Source: Acanthochromis polyacanthus (taxonomy: Eukaryota; Chordata; Actinopteri; Pomacentridae). From it: a DNA stretch of 64,000 nt. Of the stretch, positions 51,001 to 59,772 are shown one piece after another. The stretch is taken from assembly GCF_021347895.1 (NCBI RefSeq), contig NC_067120.1, forward strand, positions 24,413,361-24,477,360, read 5' to 3'. Every line of letters starts with the position of its first letter. Within the stretch, counting starts at the first letter, position 1. The notes beneath the pieces were generated by a model. It saw only the letters and a list, made by a program, of their open reading frames with translations. It made no database searches and had not been told where the DNA came from. Made by a program: the position numbers and the translations under genes.

Positions 51001-52496
51001 TGAATGCTGTAGACACAACCAACATGTGTGTGCTGTCTGTGATTTTAAAGCAACACATTTCGCACCACCCTGACTTTACCACTGTATCCTAAAGTATTTT
51101 GTATTTACTCGGATTCTTCTCCATCACGTTCCTGCACAGTGAAGTGCTTTCAAAGTGCTCACATGAACACTTGAACAGGTTTGCTTGCTGTAATCTTTCC
51201 TCTTGTTCACGCCGGACTTAAAAAGATTTCTAATGAATGAAGTTTCAATAGATGTGATGGGAGATGAATGAAAAGTTTTTTACAGTTGTATCCTTCCAAG
51301 TTTCTTTTAAATATGAAACACTACCTTTGTGTTTATGCTACAATGCAGGAATTACAAAAAAAGAGGGAATTGTACAGTGAAAAGTACTCAAGCACAATCA
51401 TATCAGCATCACTACTAATATCTGACAATGAAGGCTTTAAAAGCAATTCTTGTCGGCAAACATTTCGCAAATCTGTTTGAAAACGTTACCTAAAACTAAT
51501 GTGGCATGTTGTATATGTAAGTTAAAATAGTTTTTTGTCATGACGGCCCACTGTACCCACTGGTCTATCATGACAGGAGTCTACATAATAAAATGCTACT
51601 TCCACTACAGGACAGACTTAATGCTCTCTGTAATTAGGTAGGAAAATATATGCATGTGTCAATATGAGCAATCAGTCAATATGCGTTGGAAAATATCTGT
51701 ATTTCAAACATTGGCAAAAATCAGTACTAAAAAGGCTTTAAGTTTGATGAGTATCTATTTACTAAATTAATCTGGATGCCTCATGTTGACTTCAGATAAA
51801 CTTTTGAATCTAGTTTTTGCACAGCCCACTTTGTTGATTAAATGGATGCGTATTTGATAATGAGGAACACCAACAGACAGTTTTAACCGGACAGCTGTTT
51901 AAGGACAAACTTTAAAAAAGTGAACCTGAGAGTGAGCAGAGCTGAGCAGCCATCAGTGGACTCTGAGCAGACCTCCCCCGCCATCCAGCCTGGATAATGC
52001 TCATATTTACTGTGCTTAGGTGTGTTTAAAGGTCCCTGCTGCTCTTCTGCTCCAGCAGACAATGTTCTTCTGCTTGACCACTAGCCTGCTTCTGGACTAC
52101 ATATATTTTAGCCACGTAAGCACTACAACTCAATTTGATCTGGACCCACATGCCACAAACTATTTTTTTTCCTCTAATCATTCAATTTATCACCAAACCA
52201 CGGGGAAGGTGGGCTTTGAGCACTTGTCAGTAAATCAGCCCTGCTGCAGTCAAAGAAGTCAAAGCAGACTAAGCTGTTTTTGAAAAGTTCCTCAATAATA
52301 AAGTGAAAGGCATAACTGATCTCCAGTGGCAGCTCTCTTGTTTTCCTGCCTCACCTATGATGATGGTGCAGGCGCTCAGCAGCCCGATCTCCTTCTTCAG
52401 AGTCACTCTGTCGGGAATTTCCTTCTTCTTCTTCCCGGCCGTCGCGGTGCTGCGCGGCCGGGGGCAGATGCTGCTGCTACGGTTCTGTCCATCCAT
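27078..52496 (-). CDS. slc7a10: asc-type neutral amino-acid transporter light chain (11 exons, complete)
   Basis: Twelve-helix APC-family permease that pairs with the SLC3A2 heavy chain and exchanges small neutral amino acids, including D-serine and glycine, at the plasma membrane. Exons in coding order: 52355-52496, 46638-46842, 41018-41169, 31564-31689, 31296-31449, 30263-30386, 29131-29234, 28945-29041, 27806-27955, 27304-27481, 27078-27208. They sum to 1563 bases, 520 residues plus TAA (human 523). Key motifs: [19 protein letters not shown] before helix 1, the substrate-binding GSGIF (residues 52-56), [16 protein letters not shown], the extracellular FSNC (Cys151) expected to form the disulfide with SLC3A2, [21 protein letters not shown] and [11 protein letters not shown]. 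The wording is closer to SLC7A10 than to SLC7A8 or SLC7A9, and faap24/tdrd12 linkage agrees, but a lineage-specific asc/LAT2 paralogue is possible. I chose the ATG at 52494-52496; an upstream in-frame ATG at 52623-52625 would add 43 residues unlike the family. The first four introns (about 5.5, 5.5, 9.3 and 0.1 kb) hold most of the repeats. Confidence 0.9.
27590..27764 (-). mobile_element. tRNA-derived SINE family 'C', copy 2
   Basis: Minus-oriented copy of the SINE at 7295-7462 (GGGCGCCCGTATAGCTCATT on the minus strand). A diverged 18-bp duplication GGATGACAGATAACTTCT (27572-27589) / GGATGATGGATAACTTCT (27765-27782) flanks it. It lies in slc7a10 intron 9. Confidence 0.75.
29413..29762 (-). 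mobile_element. MITE M, copy 3
   Basis: Inverted copy of the M element in slc7a10 intron 6. The right end CCCAAACTTTTGAGCAGTAG is well kept; the left end is eroded. Confidence 0.65.
29763..30262. other. slc7a10 intron 6, right part
   Basis: No repeat or exon recognised between MITE M copy 3 and exon 30263-30386. Confidence 0.4.
30387..31295. other. slc7a10 intron 5
   Basis: AT-rich intron of about 900 bases. AACAAAAAAAAAACAACAACA near 30967 is a low-complexity run. No element boundary seen. Confidence 0.4.
32052..32409 (+). mobile_element. tRNA-derived SINE 'S', copy 4, near full length
   Basis: tRNA-like head with an A-box region (GTAGTGGTTAGTAC) and a B-box (GTTCAAATCCC), then the conserved body (GGAGTTTGCATGTTCTCCCT; CTGTCCAGGGTGTCCCC) and the end GTATAGAGAATGGATG. 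The U6-like sequence follows without a gap. Located in slc7a10 intron 3. Confidence 0.75.
32410..32481 (+). pseudogene. U6 snRNA pseudogene, 3' two thirds
   Basis: GATACAGAAAAGATTGGCAT, then GGCCCCCGCGAAAGGATG, AATTTGTGAAGC and a T-run match U6 snRNA from about nucleotide 39 to the 3' end, with roughly ten differences. It contains altered versions of the invariant ACAGAGA and AGC regions (ACAGAAA, GGC), and the 5' stem-loop is missing, so it cannot be functional. Confidence 0.85.
32482..32565 (+). mobile_element. LINE 3' tail joined to the U6 fragment
   Basis: TTTTAATTGCCCCCTGGGAA then CAAATAAAGATTTCTGAATC is the typical 3' end of teleost CR1/L2/Rex-group LINEs, ending in short AATCT-type repeats. 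It directly follows the T-run of the U6 fragment in the same orientation. Confidence 0.6.
32566..32860 (+). pseudogene. Tc1-like transposase fragment (decayed)
   Basis: Translates to [20 protein letters not shown] then [13 protein letters not shown] before a stop, then [14 protein letters not shown]. This is the middle of a Tc1 transposase around the GGGSVMLW loop. Stops and missing ends show it is dead; no inverted repeats found. Confidence 0.75.
32918..34823 (+). mobile_element. Second Tc1 transposon, broken, with its own insertion
   Basis: Terminal inverted repeats start CAGTGCCTATCATAAGTATT (32918-32937) and end with the complement at 34804-34823. The transposase is in pieces: DNA-binding part 33310-33642 ([20 protein letters not shown]), catalytic start 33652-33957 ([21 protein letters not shown]) after a stop, and the C-terminal part 34260-34603 ([30 protein letters not shown]). 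The catalytic triad residues are visible but not in one frame. A TA follows on the right; the left flank now reads TG. Confidence 0.9.
33970..34215 (+). mobile_element. Retroposed sequence inserted in the second Tc1
   Basis: Flanked by imperfect duplications AATGCTGAAAAGTA (33946-33959) and AATGCTGCAAAATA (34218-34231), and ending in AATAAATAAACAAAAAAA. It splits the transposase between its second and third catalytic regions. The insert has AATAAA motifs and no open frame; it may be a retroposed 3' UTR or SINE fragment of unknown origin. Confidence 0.6.
34824..36858. other. slc7a10 intron 3, single-copy-looking part
   Basis: No transposon signature. 35150-35620 is GC-richer and compositionally distinct (see findings); 36660-36750 looks like a weak splice-flanked segment but does not fit the transporter. 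Confidence 0.4.
36859..37206 (-). mobile_element. MITE M, copy 4
   Basis: Both ends kept: ACAGTACCGTTCAAAAGTTT and CCCTAAAGTTTTGAATGGTA. The body matches in inverted orientation (TTGTGTTAGCTAATGGTGTT). Confidence 0.75.
37755..37980 (-). mobile_element. LINE 3' end, minus oriented
   Basis: ATTCAGATTACTTTATTCAT and CCCAGAAGGGAAATTCATTT are the complement of a LINE tail like the one at 32520-32560 (tail ...AATAAAGTAATCTGAATC). The upstream part (GATCGCTGTGGGTACAAAGA) matches a very common fish LINE 3' UTR. Confidence 0.55.
38101..38170 (+). mobile_element. tRNA-derived SINE head
   Basis: GGTGGCATAGCTCAGTGGGT holds a good A-box and GTGGTTCGATTCC a good B-box, with tRNA-like spacing. The acceptor stem does not pair and no CCA or tRNA fold closes, so it is a SINE promoter head rather than a tRNA gene. 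Confidence 0.6.
39028..39110 (+). mobile_element. tRNA-derived SINE 'S', copy 5, strongly 5'-truncated
   Basis: Only the last 83 bases (AGCTAGGATAGGCTCCAGCA to the GGAT repeats). An exact 9-bp target duplication TGTCTTGAT (39019-39027 and 39111-39119) flanks it. Confidence 0.75.
39370..39546 (-). repeat. Dispersed repeat family R, inverted 3' part
   Basis: Complement of 5150-5325: ATGCATGTGTACGTTATGTA and AATTTAATATAGATGTATCC correspond to TAACGTACACATGCAT and GGTACATCTATATTAAAT there. Shows that the 3' part of copy 2 belongs to the family. Confidence 0.6.
40168..40520 (+). mobile_element. MITE M, copy 5
   Basis: Ends TACACTACAGCTCAAAAGTT and CAAACTTTTGAACGGTAGTG; same body as the other M copies. 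Confidence 0.75.
41780..42200 (+). repeat. Diverged dispersed repeat 'Q', copy 2
   Basis: See 10010-10545. Shared landmarks are CAGCCAATCA (41830-41839), AACTTCAGCAATCTG (42023-42037) and GAGGCAGCCACAGATTACCT (42161-42180). In slc7a10 intron 2... specifically the stretch left of exon 41018-41169 is intron 3, and this copy lies right of it, in intron 2. Confidence 0.4.
42548..42669 (+). mobile_element. tRNA-derived SINE 'S', copy 6, cut by the gypsy remnant
   Basis: Middle part of the SINE (AAGTTTGCATGTTCTCCCTG, ATGCTGAGGTTAATTGGTGA) that stops abruptly at AATTGTCCG where the gypsy sequence begins. The 3' half is not found on the far side. Confidence 0.6.
42670..45329 (+). mobile_element. Ty3/gypsy LTR retrotransposon remnant (3' part of pol plus 3' LTR)
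   Basis: Starts abruptly within pol; no 5' LTR, gag or protease. The reverse transcriptase (42683-43336) has [29 protein letters not shown] and the catalytic YLDD (about 43009-43020). It ends at an in-frame TAA at 43334. RNase H (to about 43690: [37 protein letters not shown]) follows, then a frameshift. The integrase has its zinc-binding region ([20 protein letters not shown]; 43771-44097), another shift, the catalytic core ([20 protein letters not shown]) and a C-terminal chromodomain-like tail to 45031. A polypurine tract GAAAGGGGGGGTA (45172-45184) precedes a short 3' LTR. Several breaks make it inactive. Confidence 0.88.
45187..45329 (+). repeat. Probable 3' LTR of the gypsy remnant
   Basis: Begins TGTAGCATACTGC right after the polypurine tract, contains AATAAACC (45301-45308) as a polyadenylation signal and ends ...GTAACAACA. 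No 5' LTR is present to confirm the limits. Confidence 0.5.
45384..45753 (+). mobile_element. tRNA-derived SINE 'S', copy 7, full length
   Basis: Reference copy: head GCTGCACAGTGTTGCAGTGG with B-box GGTTCAAATCC, body, and a (GGAT)n tail. Exact 11-bp target duplication ACACATATAAA (45373-45383 and 45754-45764). Confidence 0.85.
45765..46345. repeat. GC-rich unclassified repeat-like segment
   Basis: A purine-rich, GC-rich block (GAAGACGAGCAAAAGGGGGT, GGGAATCACAGTCAATGGCC) stands out from its AT-rich intron. It starts with AATAATAAATTTATTTTACA and ends GGAGGAGCCATAAC. Open frames on both strands have no recognisable domain. It resembles noncoding parts of fish transposons, but I cannot name it. 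Confidence 0.4.
47046..47413 (+). mobile_element. tRNA-derived SINE 'S', copy 8, full length
   Basis: Flanked by an exact 13-bp target duplication TAATTAAGAAAAA (47033-47045 and 47414-47426). Same head, body and GGAT tail as copy 7. Located in slc7a10 intron 1. Confidence 0.85.
47660..48060 (+). repeat. Dispersed repeat family R, copy 3
   Basis: Starts CCTGCCAAGGAATACGGCGG and ends AGCCTTGGCGGAGTAGTGCG; the GCCAAGG/CCTTGGC ends are inverted. The core matches copies 1 and 2 (GTGAACACTACGTCAGCTGT). Confidence 0.65.
48061..49351. other. slc7a10 intron 1, part without recognised elements
   Basis: About 1.3 kb with mixed composition. 48400-48950 is less AT-rich than the surroundings, but I see no exon, RNA gene or repeat boundary. 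Confidence 0.35.
49352..49713 (+). mobile_element. MITE M, copy 6
   Basis: Well-kept left end TACACTACCGTTCAAAAGTT; right end CCCAAATTTTTAAATGGTAG. TA-type ends on both sides. Confidence 0.75.
50665..50765. repeat. Near-perfect 43-bp hairpin with a 15-nt loop
   Basis: Arms 50665-50707 and 50723-50765 are inverted with one mismatch (ACTAGGGACAG against CTGTCCCCAGT). The loop is CTTGCTACAACATCA. It lies in slc7a10 intron 1 and would fold the same way if transcribed from either strand. Confidence 0.8.
50766..52354. other. slc7a10 intron 1, 5' part
   Basis: No transposon signature. The 1.6 kb next to exon 1 could hold intronic regulatory sequence; nothing specific is recognised. Confidence 0.35.
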
Positions 52497-52800
52497 GTCC
52501 GCCTGCCCGGGTCCGTCCGGTCCGTCCAGTCCACTGTGTCGCTCCCAGTCCCAGTACTCCCAGTGCTCCTGTCCTCTCCTCACTCTGCATTCACACAGAC
52601 TGAATGGGCTGCGCTTGCGCAACAACCTGCCGCTGTCCAGGGTAGAATGTTAAATACCCAGGACTCACCATGAGGCGTTCACGAACCGTCCGGATTAGTC
52701 TCTGCAGGTCGAGTGGAGCTCAAAGGTCCAAGTGTCCAGTCCTTGCATCATTTGTGGTTACTTAAAGTTTGCAATACCACAATGTACATGTGTTTAGCAT
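52497..52800 (-). promoter_or_regulatory. slc7a10 5' UTR and promoter region
   Basis: Upstream of the chosen ATG. CpGs and CCGG words are concentrated in 52430-52720 (CGGCCGTCGCGGTGCTGCGC within exon 1), consistent with a small CpG-rich promoter. The transcription start is not defined. Confidence 0.45.
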
Positions 52801-53601
52801 CTCTCAACAGTAAGTCAACATAGCGTTTTGAATGTTATTAACCCTTAAATGCATCAGTCGTGCCAATGCCCCATTCAGATTGATTTTCTTGCAATGTGTT
52901 TGTAATAAAAAAGTTTTAATCATTTCATTTTCCAGCCATTTCTCAAAAAATGTATTTGTGCTATCATTCCATTAAAGTTTTAATAGACTATTTTACAGGT
53001 AAACTACATGTAGAGTTAAAATGTGCAGCGGTTTGACAAAGGTTAAAGTCAAAATGTCTTGAGATTTTAAGATTTCTATCACTGGGACTAATCAGAGAAA
53101 GGCAAACTTTTTTCTAAGTAGTCTGTAAACTGATTTCTTGGGAGTCTCCTTTACATCATCAACTGAAGTCATATTCTACTTGAAAAATTGTTCAAACAAC
53201 AATATATTAGCAGAGTCTTGGATCAAAAACATATCACATTCAGTATAGCCTTGAGCCAGTCACTGACATTCATACTGAATGAAGAGCATCAAAGTTACTG
53301 TACAGTCATGCATCACTATTCTGCAGCTTCTGATGACTACAAATGTAGACTAAGTGTACATTCCTATTTATGAATATTATTCATGAACTGATTTTATGGG
53401 CATTATTAACAGAAAAGGGAAAACTCTACTAGAAATATCTGTTTGTCAGCTAAAACAAGAACGTAAACATAGATGACAGGAAGAAATTCCACAATCTAAC
53501 TGAGGCTACAAATGATTGAAGTTTATTTATTCCAGAGTACAAAAATGAAAAAAATTGTCACAATAAGAAATGTTAGTACATATTGCAAAAATCATCCAAC
53601 A

Positions 53602-53982
53602 TACACTACTGTTCAAATGTTTGGGGCCACCCAGACAATTTCACGCTTTTCATGAAAACTCACACTTTTATTCATGTGCTAACATAATTGCACAAGGGGT
53701 TTCTAATCATCAATTAGCCTTTCAACACCATTAGCTAACAGACTGTACCATTAGAACACAGGAGTGATGGTTGCTGGAAATGGGCTTCTATACCCCTATG
53801 TAGACGTTCCATTAAAAATCAGCCGTTTCCTGCTAGAAAGCGGCTGATTAGCACATGAACAATGTCTAGACTGTATTTCTGATTCATTTAATGTTATCTT
53901 CATTGAAAAAAAACAAAAAAACGTGTTTCTCCCCAAAATAAGGACATTTCTATGTGAGCCCAAACTTTTAAATGGTAGTGTA
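53602..53982 (+). mobile_element. MITE M, copy 7
   Basis: Ends TACACTACTGTTCAAATGTT and CCCAAACTTTTAAATGGTAG; the body matches the other M copies. It lies between slc7a10 and faap24. Confidence 0.75.
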
Positions 53983-54848
53983 TGTATAGTATATGACTGA
54001 CATTTCCTCTTTAAAAAAAAAAAGAATTTAATAACTGCCTAACAATGACTTTTTGACACATTGCTGTGAAATTATTAAAGGGCATTTATATTAATCTCAG
54101 GATGAATTGCAAGAAGCTGAGTGATCATGTGTCTTTTCATCCGGTGCCATCACTCTATCAAACTCATGTTTTCTCCAGTTTAGTTTATGACCTAATACTT
54201 GCAACACTAACAGCCGATATTCATCCTCAAACAGATGTCCTCTAGAAAATGGATGTCTATGAAATTCTTGTCTCACTCTTCACCCACCCTTTGGAACTCG
54301 CTGCAGCTCAAGCACACCACTTCAACTAGGACTCTGCTAAAAGAGTGTAATACTTTTGGCTACAAAATGGCAAGTCATGATATTGGAGAAATTGAGCAAA
54401 ACATGTTTTAATTGGAAACCAACTCTGATGAATGAAGGTACAGAAAATCCTACTCTGAAGGTGACAGAATTGATTCCTTCAGTTTTAGTGTATGAATTGG
54501 TGTTTTGGTGGAAAAAAACAGCAATGTAATGGACTGCATTTTATTTTTTTGTTAATAATGTCTTTTTCAGAATATAAACACCTCATATGGATATGTTAAC
54601 ATAGGAAAAAATTAAGATTTTCACTGGAGAGGGTCTTCAACTAAAATATGTTTTCACAGTTTTGACAACATATCTGTCCAAACAGTTAAAATTAAACAAT
54701 ATCATTTCTTAATGTATGCACATTTTAAATAAAACTGTCAAGTTGGAATTTAACCCAAAAATTCAAACAAAGTGTGTCCATGTGAGCCAAAGTGTTTCTC
54801 CAAGTTTCTGATGCTGGCCCAGCTGTCATTGAAAAATTTACAGCTCCT
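53983..54848. other. faap24 3' flank
   Basis: AT-rich sequence after the faap24 stop, probably including its 3' UTR. TTTAAATAAAACTG (54723-54736) and similar runs occur, but no minus-strand polyadenylation signal was placed with confidence. Confidence 0.4.
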
Positions 54849-56874
54849 TTAACTTCCTGTAGCAGTGTGTCTGTGGAAGAAGCTGTGGATCCGCTGAGCA
54901 CAAGCCTTGCCCACGATAAGCGTCAGTTCAGCAGGGGTGGCGTTGCACAACTGCTGGATGCTTGAGAAGTTCTGTAGCAGGGCCTGAGCTCTGACTTTGC
55001 CCACCCCAGGGACCTTCTGGACCACACCCATGACCAACGGGTCTAACAGACAACGTTCACTCTTCCTTCTGAAGGGGTTCTCCTGACTCCCACTGAGAAC
55101 CTGCAGACAATGACAGCACATTGTACAATCAGCATGAGACACAAAGTCGATTGCTACATACAAAATCCCTTTCACTCAAAGGATCTGTGTTTGACTCTTT
55201 TAGGACTCAGGTTAGACAAATGAACAATCGATGTTTACACTTGACCTGCAGGTTGAGACATCTGCTATCAACTCTTACCGTACCTTATTTGGGAATTATT
55301 GCATTAGAATATCAATATCAAAACACAAACTGAACTAAGTGTAAGCAGTTGAATTCCAAAACAAATCTTAAACCATGTTCGTTGTATTATCTTGCCCAAA
55401 TAATGAGGCAGGAGGAGACACAGAGTAACACAGATGAATCTTGGATTTGTTGCAGATCCACTGTGTTGAACAATATGAAATACTTACCATATGAGTAATG
55501 AGTTGTGAGGCGCCAGTCTGTCCGCTGACTGGCAACAGAGACAAACCCAGGTCAAAAACGACAAACTTCTGCACAGCAGGGAAGTACTGCTCACTGAGCT
55601 TGGTCTTCTCCACCAACACCAGCTCCTGGAAGCTGTTGCTGGTCTTAAAAACACAAGCAAAACAGTTGGTATCAGACACAACAACAAAACTATTTTGTCT
55701 TGGATCTCAGTCATTAAACTTACATTTCTGTAGCGAACCAGCTTCCTTTTGTAGCCGTTTCCTGCTATGATGTCGCACTCAGACACATACAGGACGGTGC
55801 TTTTGTTGGGCAGGTAAAAATCCACCACACCCAGTTCATTCTCAAACAGGATCTTCACACCTCCACCTACAGAAAAAGGTGAGGATGTTTAGAAGAGCTT
55901 ATTCTCTACACCGTGTCTGTAAAATTCTTCATCTCTGAATAAAGATGAACACATGAACATAGACTTTTTCTGTTGTTGCGGTCTACCTCATTTTGCAGAT
56001 AACAAATTTGAAAAATCTTCTTTGTGAGCAAAGATGCAAACAAAGTGTGAGACCAAGACATTCTGCAGCATAACACTTTCTCTCTGTGTGGTCATTTCAC
56101 CGTGTTCTCAGCACAGCTCTTGTTTGTAACTGATGTATATTTAGAGCAGAGCAAAAGCCTGGAAATGGAAGTGAAGTGACCACTGGTTAACATGTAGGGT
56201 TAGTGGAGTGCACTTCAGTCCCTATTTCACATTTGTTCTGTTGTCTGAAACAGAAAAATATGTAACTGAGAACAGCTTTATTGGGAATTCGACTTACAAT
56301 AAAGTTACAATACAGTACTGTATATGTGATCACAGAGAGCAGGAGAGAAAACAGATTGAAGTTAACATGAAAACACGGAAACCCATCCCGTCCTTGTTTG
56401 TTGGTTTCAGATTGCTCTTCAAGTATACACTGTCATCTTGATAATCTCATGGCTTTTATTTTACATTTCCACATTTATAAAACATGCCAAACACTATAAA
56501 AACTGAGTTTCGCGATATGGGACTTTAAAAAAAACGCCAAGAGCTGCTAAATCTTAATTACCCCTAGTTATGGCTGCCCAGTTACTGATGGTGTAGAGCT
56601 ACAACTAATCCTTCTTCCATTCCTAAATAATCTATTGTTCTTATGTAGGCTCTGCTTGTTGTTTCTGTAAAATATCTAAATCTTACACACGTGTGGCTAC
56701 ATTATGTTCTGTAGACATAGTAAGGCGCATTAAAGACTGGAGCTGTCATGAAACATACAGAGCTGTTTCACTTTCATTACCTTTTAAGCCTTCAATGAGT
56801 GACGAACTTCTCCATTTCTCGCTGGAAAACACGTGGCCGTAAGGTGGTCCCGCAATCAGTAAATTAGTTCCCAT
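54849..56874 (-). CDS. faap24: Fanconi anaemia core complex-associated protein 24 (4 exons, complete)
   Basis: FAAP24 pairs with FANCM and targets it to single-stranded or branched DNA at stalled forks, in the nucleus. Exons: 56781-56874, 55724-55866, 55488-55643, 54849-55100; 645 bases, 214 residues (human 215). The N-terminal half is the inactive XPF-type nuclease fold (SEKWRSSSL, NELGVVDFYLPNKS, VLYVSECDIIAGNGYKRK, LVEKTKLSEQYFPAVQKF). The C-terminal half has the helix-hairpin-helix motif VPGVGKVRAQALL (about residues 161-173) followed by NFSSIQQLCNATPAELTLIV. The start ATG (56872-56874) is the only one giving the family N-terminus. Unlike its neighbours it has short introns (about 0.1-0.9 kb) and no repeats. 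It is oriented head-to-head with tdrd12 across about 2.9 kb. Confidence 0.95.
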
Positions 56875-59289
56875 GCTGCTAAATACACAGTCACTTCTAA
56901 AGTTAGCTGACTGTATCCAAGCAACTATAGCAAATTTTCCACGCCATTTTTGTTTTGGCTCACAACGCTCTTGTTCTCTGTTGGCTCAGATGGCTGTCGC
57001 CCCCTGGACGACGGGAGGAGAAACCCGCCTCACGATAGATGGGATTTCTGGCTCTTTATAGACTTTCAAAGAGCCGTTCAAAAGACTGGCTTCATGTACA
57101 TGCAATGTTGACAACGTATCATTAGATGTACCCTGAAAATTATGTAACTACAGTTGACTGTTTTCCATTGCATGGGTCATACCAGAATTGGAAGACATTT
57201 TACATTTCACCCATCAAATTTCAAATAATCCATGTACAAAATACTAAAACATGCAGTTGCTGCGTAAATTTAGTCGCCCTGAGACCAAATCTAAAGAAAA
57301 ACTAGGAGAAAAGAATGTTTGAAAATATTCTTTAAAATACCAAATAAGTCTGGAGTTCCTCCTAAAATGCACTTTTCTCTTGTCCCACCCCCTTGATGAC
57401 CAAATTGAATCACAAGTAAAATAGTTAAAATGAAACCTGAATCTTCTTTTCTTTGGTATAATTTTTTTCATTGATGTCTCTTGTAATTGTGGACACATTA
57501 TCAACATAATATTTTAAATAATTATTAATATTGTCCCACAACAATCCTGTTATAACATTTTTAGCTGGTAGAAAAAGAAGAAAAGGGTGAAGCACATGAT
57601 ATGCTGCAATTAACATCAGCAAACAGTTTTTTTTTTTTTTTACAAAGAATGGCTAGAGCAAAGCTATGTCCTTTCTTCTATTATTCATATTTTCAAAACT
57701 TTGTCAGCCTTCATTGAATGTCCCACTACCTCGTGCAACCCTGTTGTGCATATTATCAGGATAAGACAAATTCTCTTTCCTTTATCCTTTACTTTTTACC
57801 ATCAGTAAGTTTGTCCTCTTGGTTAGCAGTAACAGCTAGCTAAATATCTAGCTTCTACTCCTGAAAAAAAACTAACATTAGCATGGATTAGCAACCCTGT
57901 TACTGTGATTAGAGTAGGGTTAGCAAACAACAAATAAAACATGATGAAATGGCACTGATGAGTAAGCTGAGCCAAGCAAGCCTTTTACAGTTTATTTCCT
58001 ATGATTGATGAATATGGAGCAGAACAGTGTAAAAGAGAGGGTTTATTTTTCAAAAATTCTGAAGTCTAAATGAGTAGCTATTACAAAGCAGTTCGTAGAT
58101 ATTAATGTCATGTCAGAAACTACTACATTTAGACATGTCATTGCAAGAGTTTCCTGGCTTCATCCCCATCCAGACAGACATTTTTATGGAAAGCCAGTGG
58201 AAGTTTACCTCATATCTATCCTCATTTCTCACTGTTGCGGACATTGTTGGAAGACGTATAATAAACACATCCATTGTACAGATGAGCAACATAAGATAAC
58301 AGGTGACTGTAGCCACCTGTAGTTTTGTGTGTGTCCATATTCTCTTCAAGAAAACAATACTCATGCGAAAAGTCCCCCCCCCCCAGTTTTCTGTGCTGGC
58401 TATGAGTTCCCGTTAACAGCCGTTAACTTCAAATTTCACGGCAATTTAGTGTGCCGTTTACTGACGACAGTCCCTCTTTCCATGCAGTGCTCATTGTGTT
58501 ATATTCATTTATTTTTTAGAAGTCAACCAGGGCTAATTCTTTTTTCTTTTTTTTTATCAAGGAAACAATCACTGGTAGCAGTTATAAGATAGGATATGGA
58601 CCAGAATTCAAACTTACACAGTCCACCAATATATACTCTATTGGTGGGAATTATTCTGAAATATTGATGACAATTTCATTTGGCTTGTGTTTTCATTGCA
58701 AACATTCCATAATGTGGTGCCATATCCTTGTGCTTTGGGAGTGAGATCACTATTTTGAATTTTCCCTCACCTAAAAAAAACTTTGTGGCACAATATAACT
58801 ATTCAGGCTATATGTGCAATCTGCACATCAGTGTCATTAGAATTTATAGTACTGTGTCTATAAAATATTGCTTTCTGCTGTAAATTCTTTTTTTTGTGTC
58901 ACTGATATATCTTATGTTAAATAAACAAATGGATAGCCTGCATTTTAAAATACTTGCATATGGTACATAAGTCATTAAGTAAATCAATATAGTTTGTAGT
59001 TGTAAACTATTTTTATTGTGCCTCTTTCCACAGATAGTAGAAAGTCCAGGAATGATGTACCAGTACAGCCCAATCTTAATATATTCTCAACCACTTGATA
59101 TGACAGGAGTCCTGGAATCCTGTTGCTGTAGTGGCAGTGGATTGTGAATGGCAGGATATTACATTTGAGTGATTTAAAATGTTGCTTACGTGACACATTT
59201 CAACACTTTTTGTTTTTTAATGTGCCCCTGTAACTCACAGCCTATGGTAACTAAACACTGGCCCCACCTTGCCCCCCCAGGAAAACTGG
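56875..59289. other. faap24-tdrd12 intergenic region
   Basis: A 2.4-kb stretch between the divergent genes with no recognisable coding exon and no clear transposon. 56880-57060 probably holds the faap24 5' UTR and promoter (CCCCCTGGACGACGGGAGG at 57000-57018). The rest is AT-rich. It has a short stem CCACCAATA...TATTGGTGG at 58622-58646 and a run of 10-11 C at 58375-58384. Confidence 0.5.
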
Positions 59290-59772
59290 CTTTGAACCGC
59301 CCCTGCGTTCACGTGAAGGCAGCATGGACAAGCTGTACCTAATAAAGATTAACAGAGGAGGAGAGGCACAGCGACCCGGGACCGTAACACGGTGTCTCCA
59401 CAGTGGCCACTAACGGTCAGAATCACCACACGTCTCCCCTCCCTTTTTTGTCAGTTAGCCTAAGTCGTCTGCAGCTCAGAAACGTGTCAGGGTTTCCCAG
59501 TTTAAAGTGGATGATAAACGAGAAGAAGAACGACGAAAGTGTGCCTAAAATAAGACCTGTCGAAGTATAATTATATAAGTATACGTTTAGTGTTAATTTT
59601 AGTGAAATGTTGGTGTGTAAACTGTAATGTTAACTACATAGCGGCAGTCGCGGGTCATTCTCAAGTGTAAAAGGTCTTCAGTGATTTGATTTTCAGGGAC
59701 TGAGAATGACTCTGTGTTTTTTTGCAGTGTCTTTCGTTTGAGGACATTGGTGTGCCTCGTTGAACCAAAGAA
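59290..59772 (+). promoter_or_regulatory. Probable tdrd12 promoter and 5' UTR region
   Basis: A locally CpG-richer stretch (59296-59560, with CACGTG near 59312 and CGACCCGGGACCG near 59372) lies upstream of the tdrd12 start codon. TTTTTTTGCAG at 59717-59727 looks like the acceptor of a 5' UTR intron, putting the noncoding first exon somewhere in 59300-59650. No transcript evidence is available; this is inference from composition and position. Confidence 0.4.

Noticed and set aside
27078..52496. Calling the transporter slc7a8 or slc7a9
   Set aside because: N-terminal and helix 1-4 wording ([32 protein letters not shown]) fits asc-1 better; slc7a9 differs in many of these positions although it is a neighbour of TDRD12 in human.
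52303..52673. Two long plus-strand open frames opposite slc7a10 exon 1
   Set aside because: They are antisense shadows of a GC-rich coding exon, have low-complexity translations and no recognisable domain.
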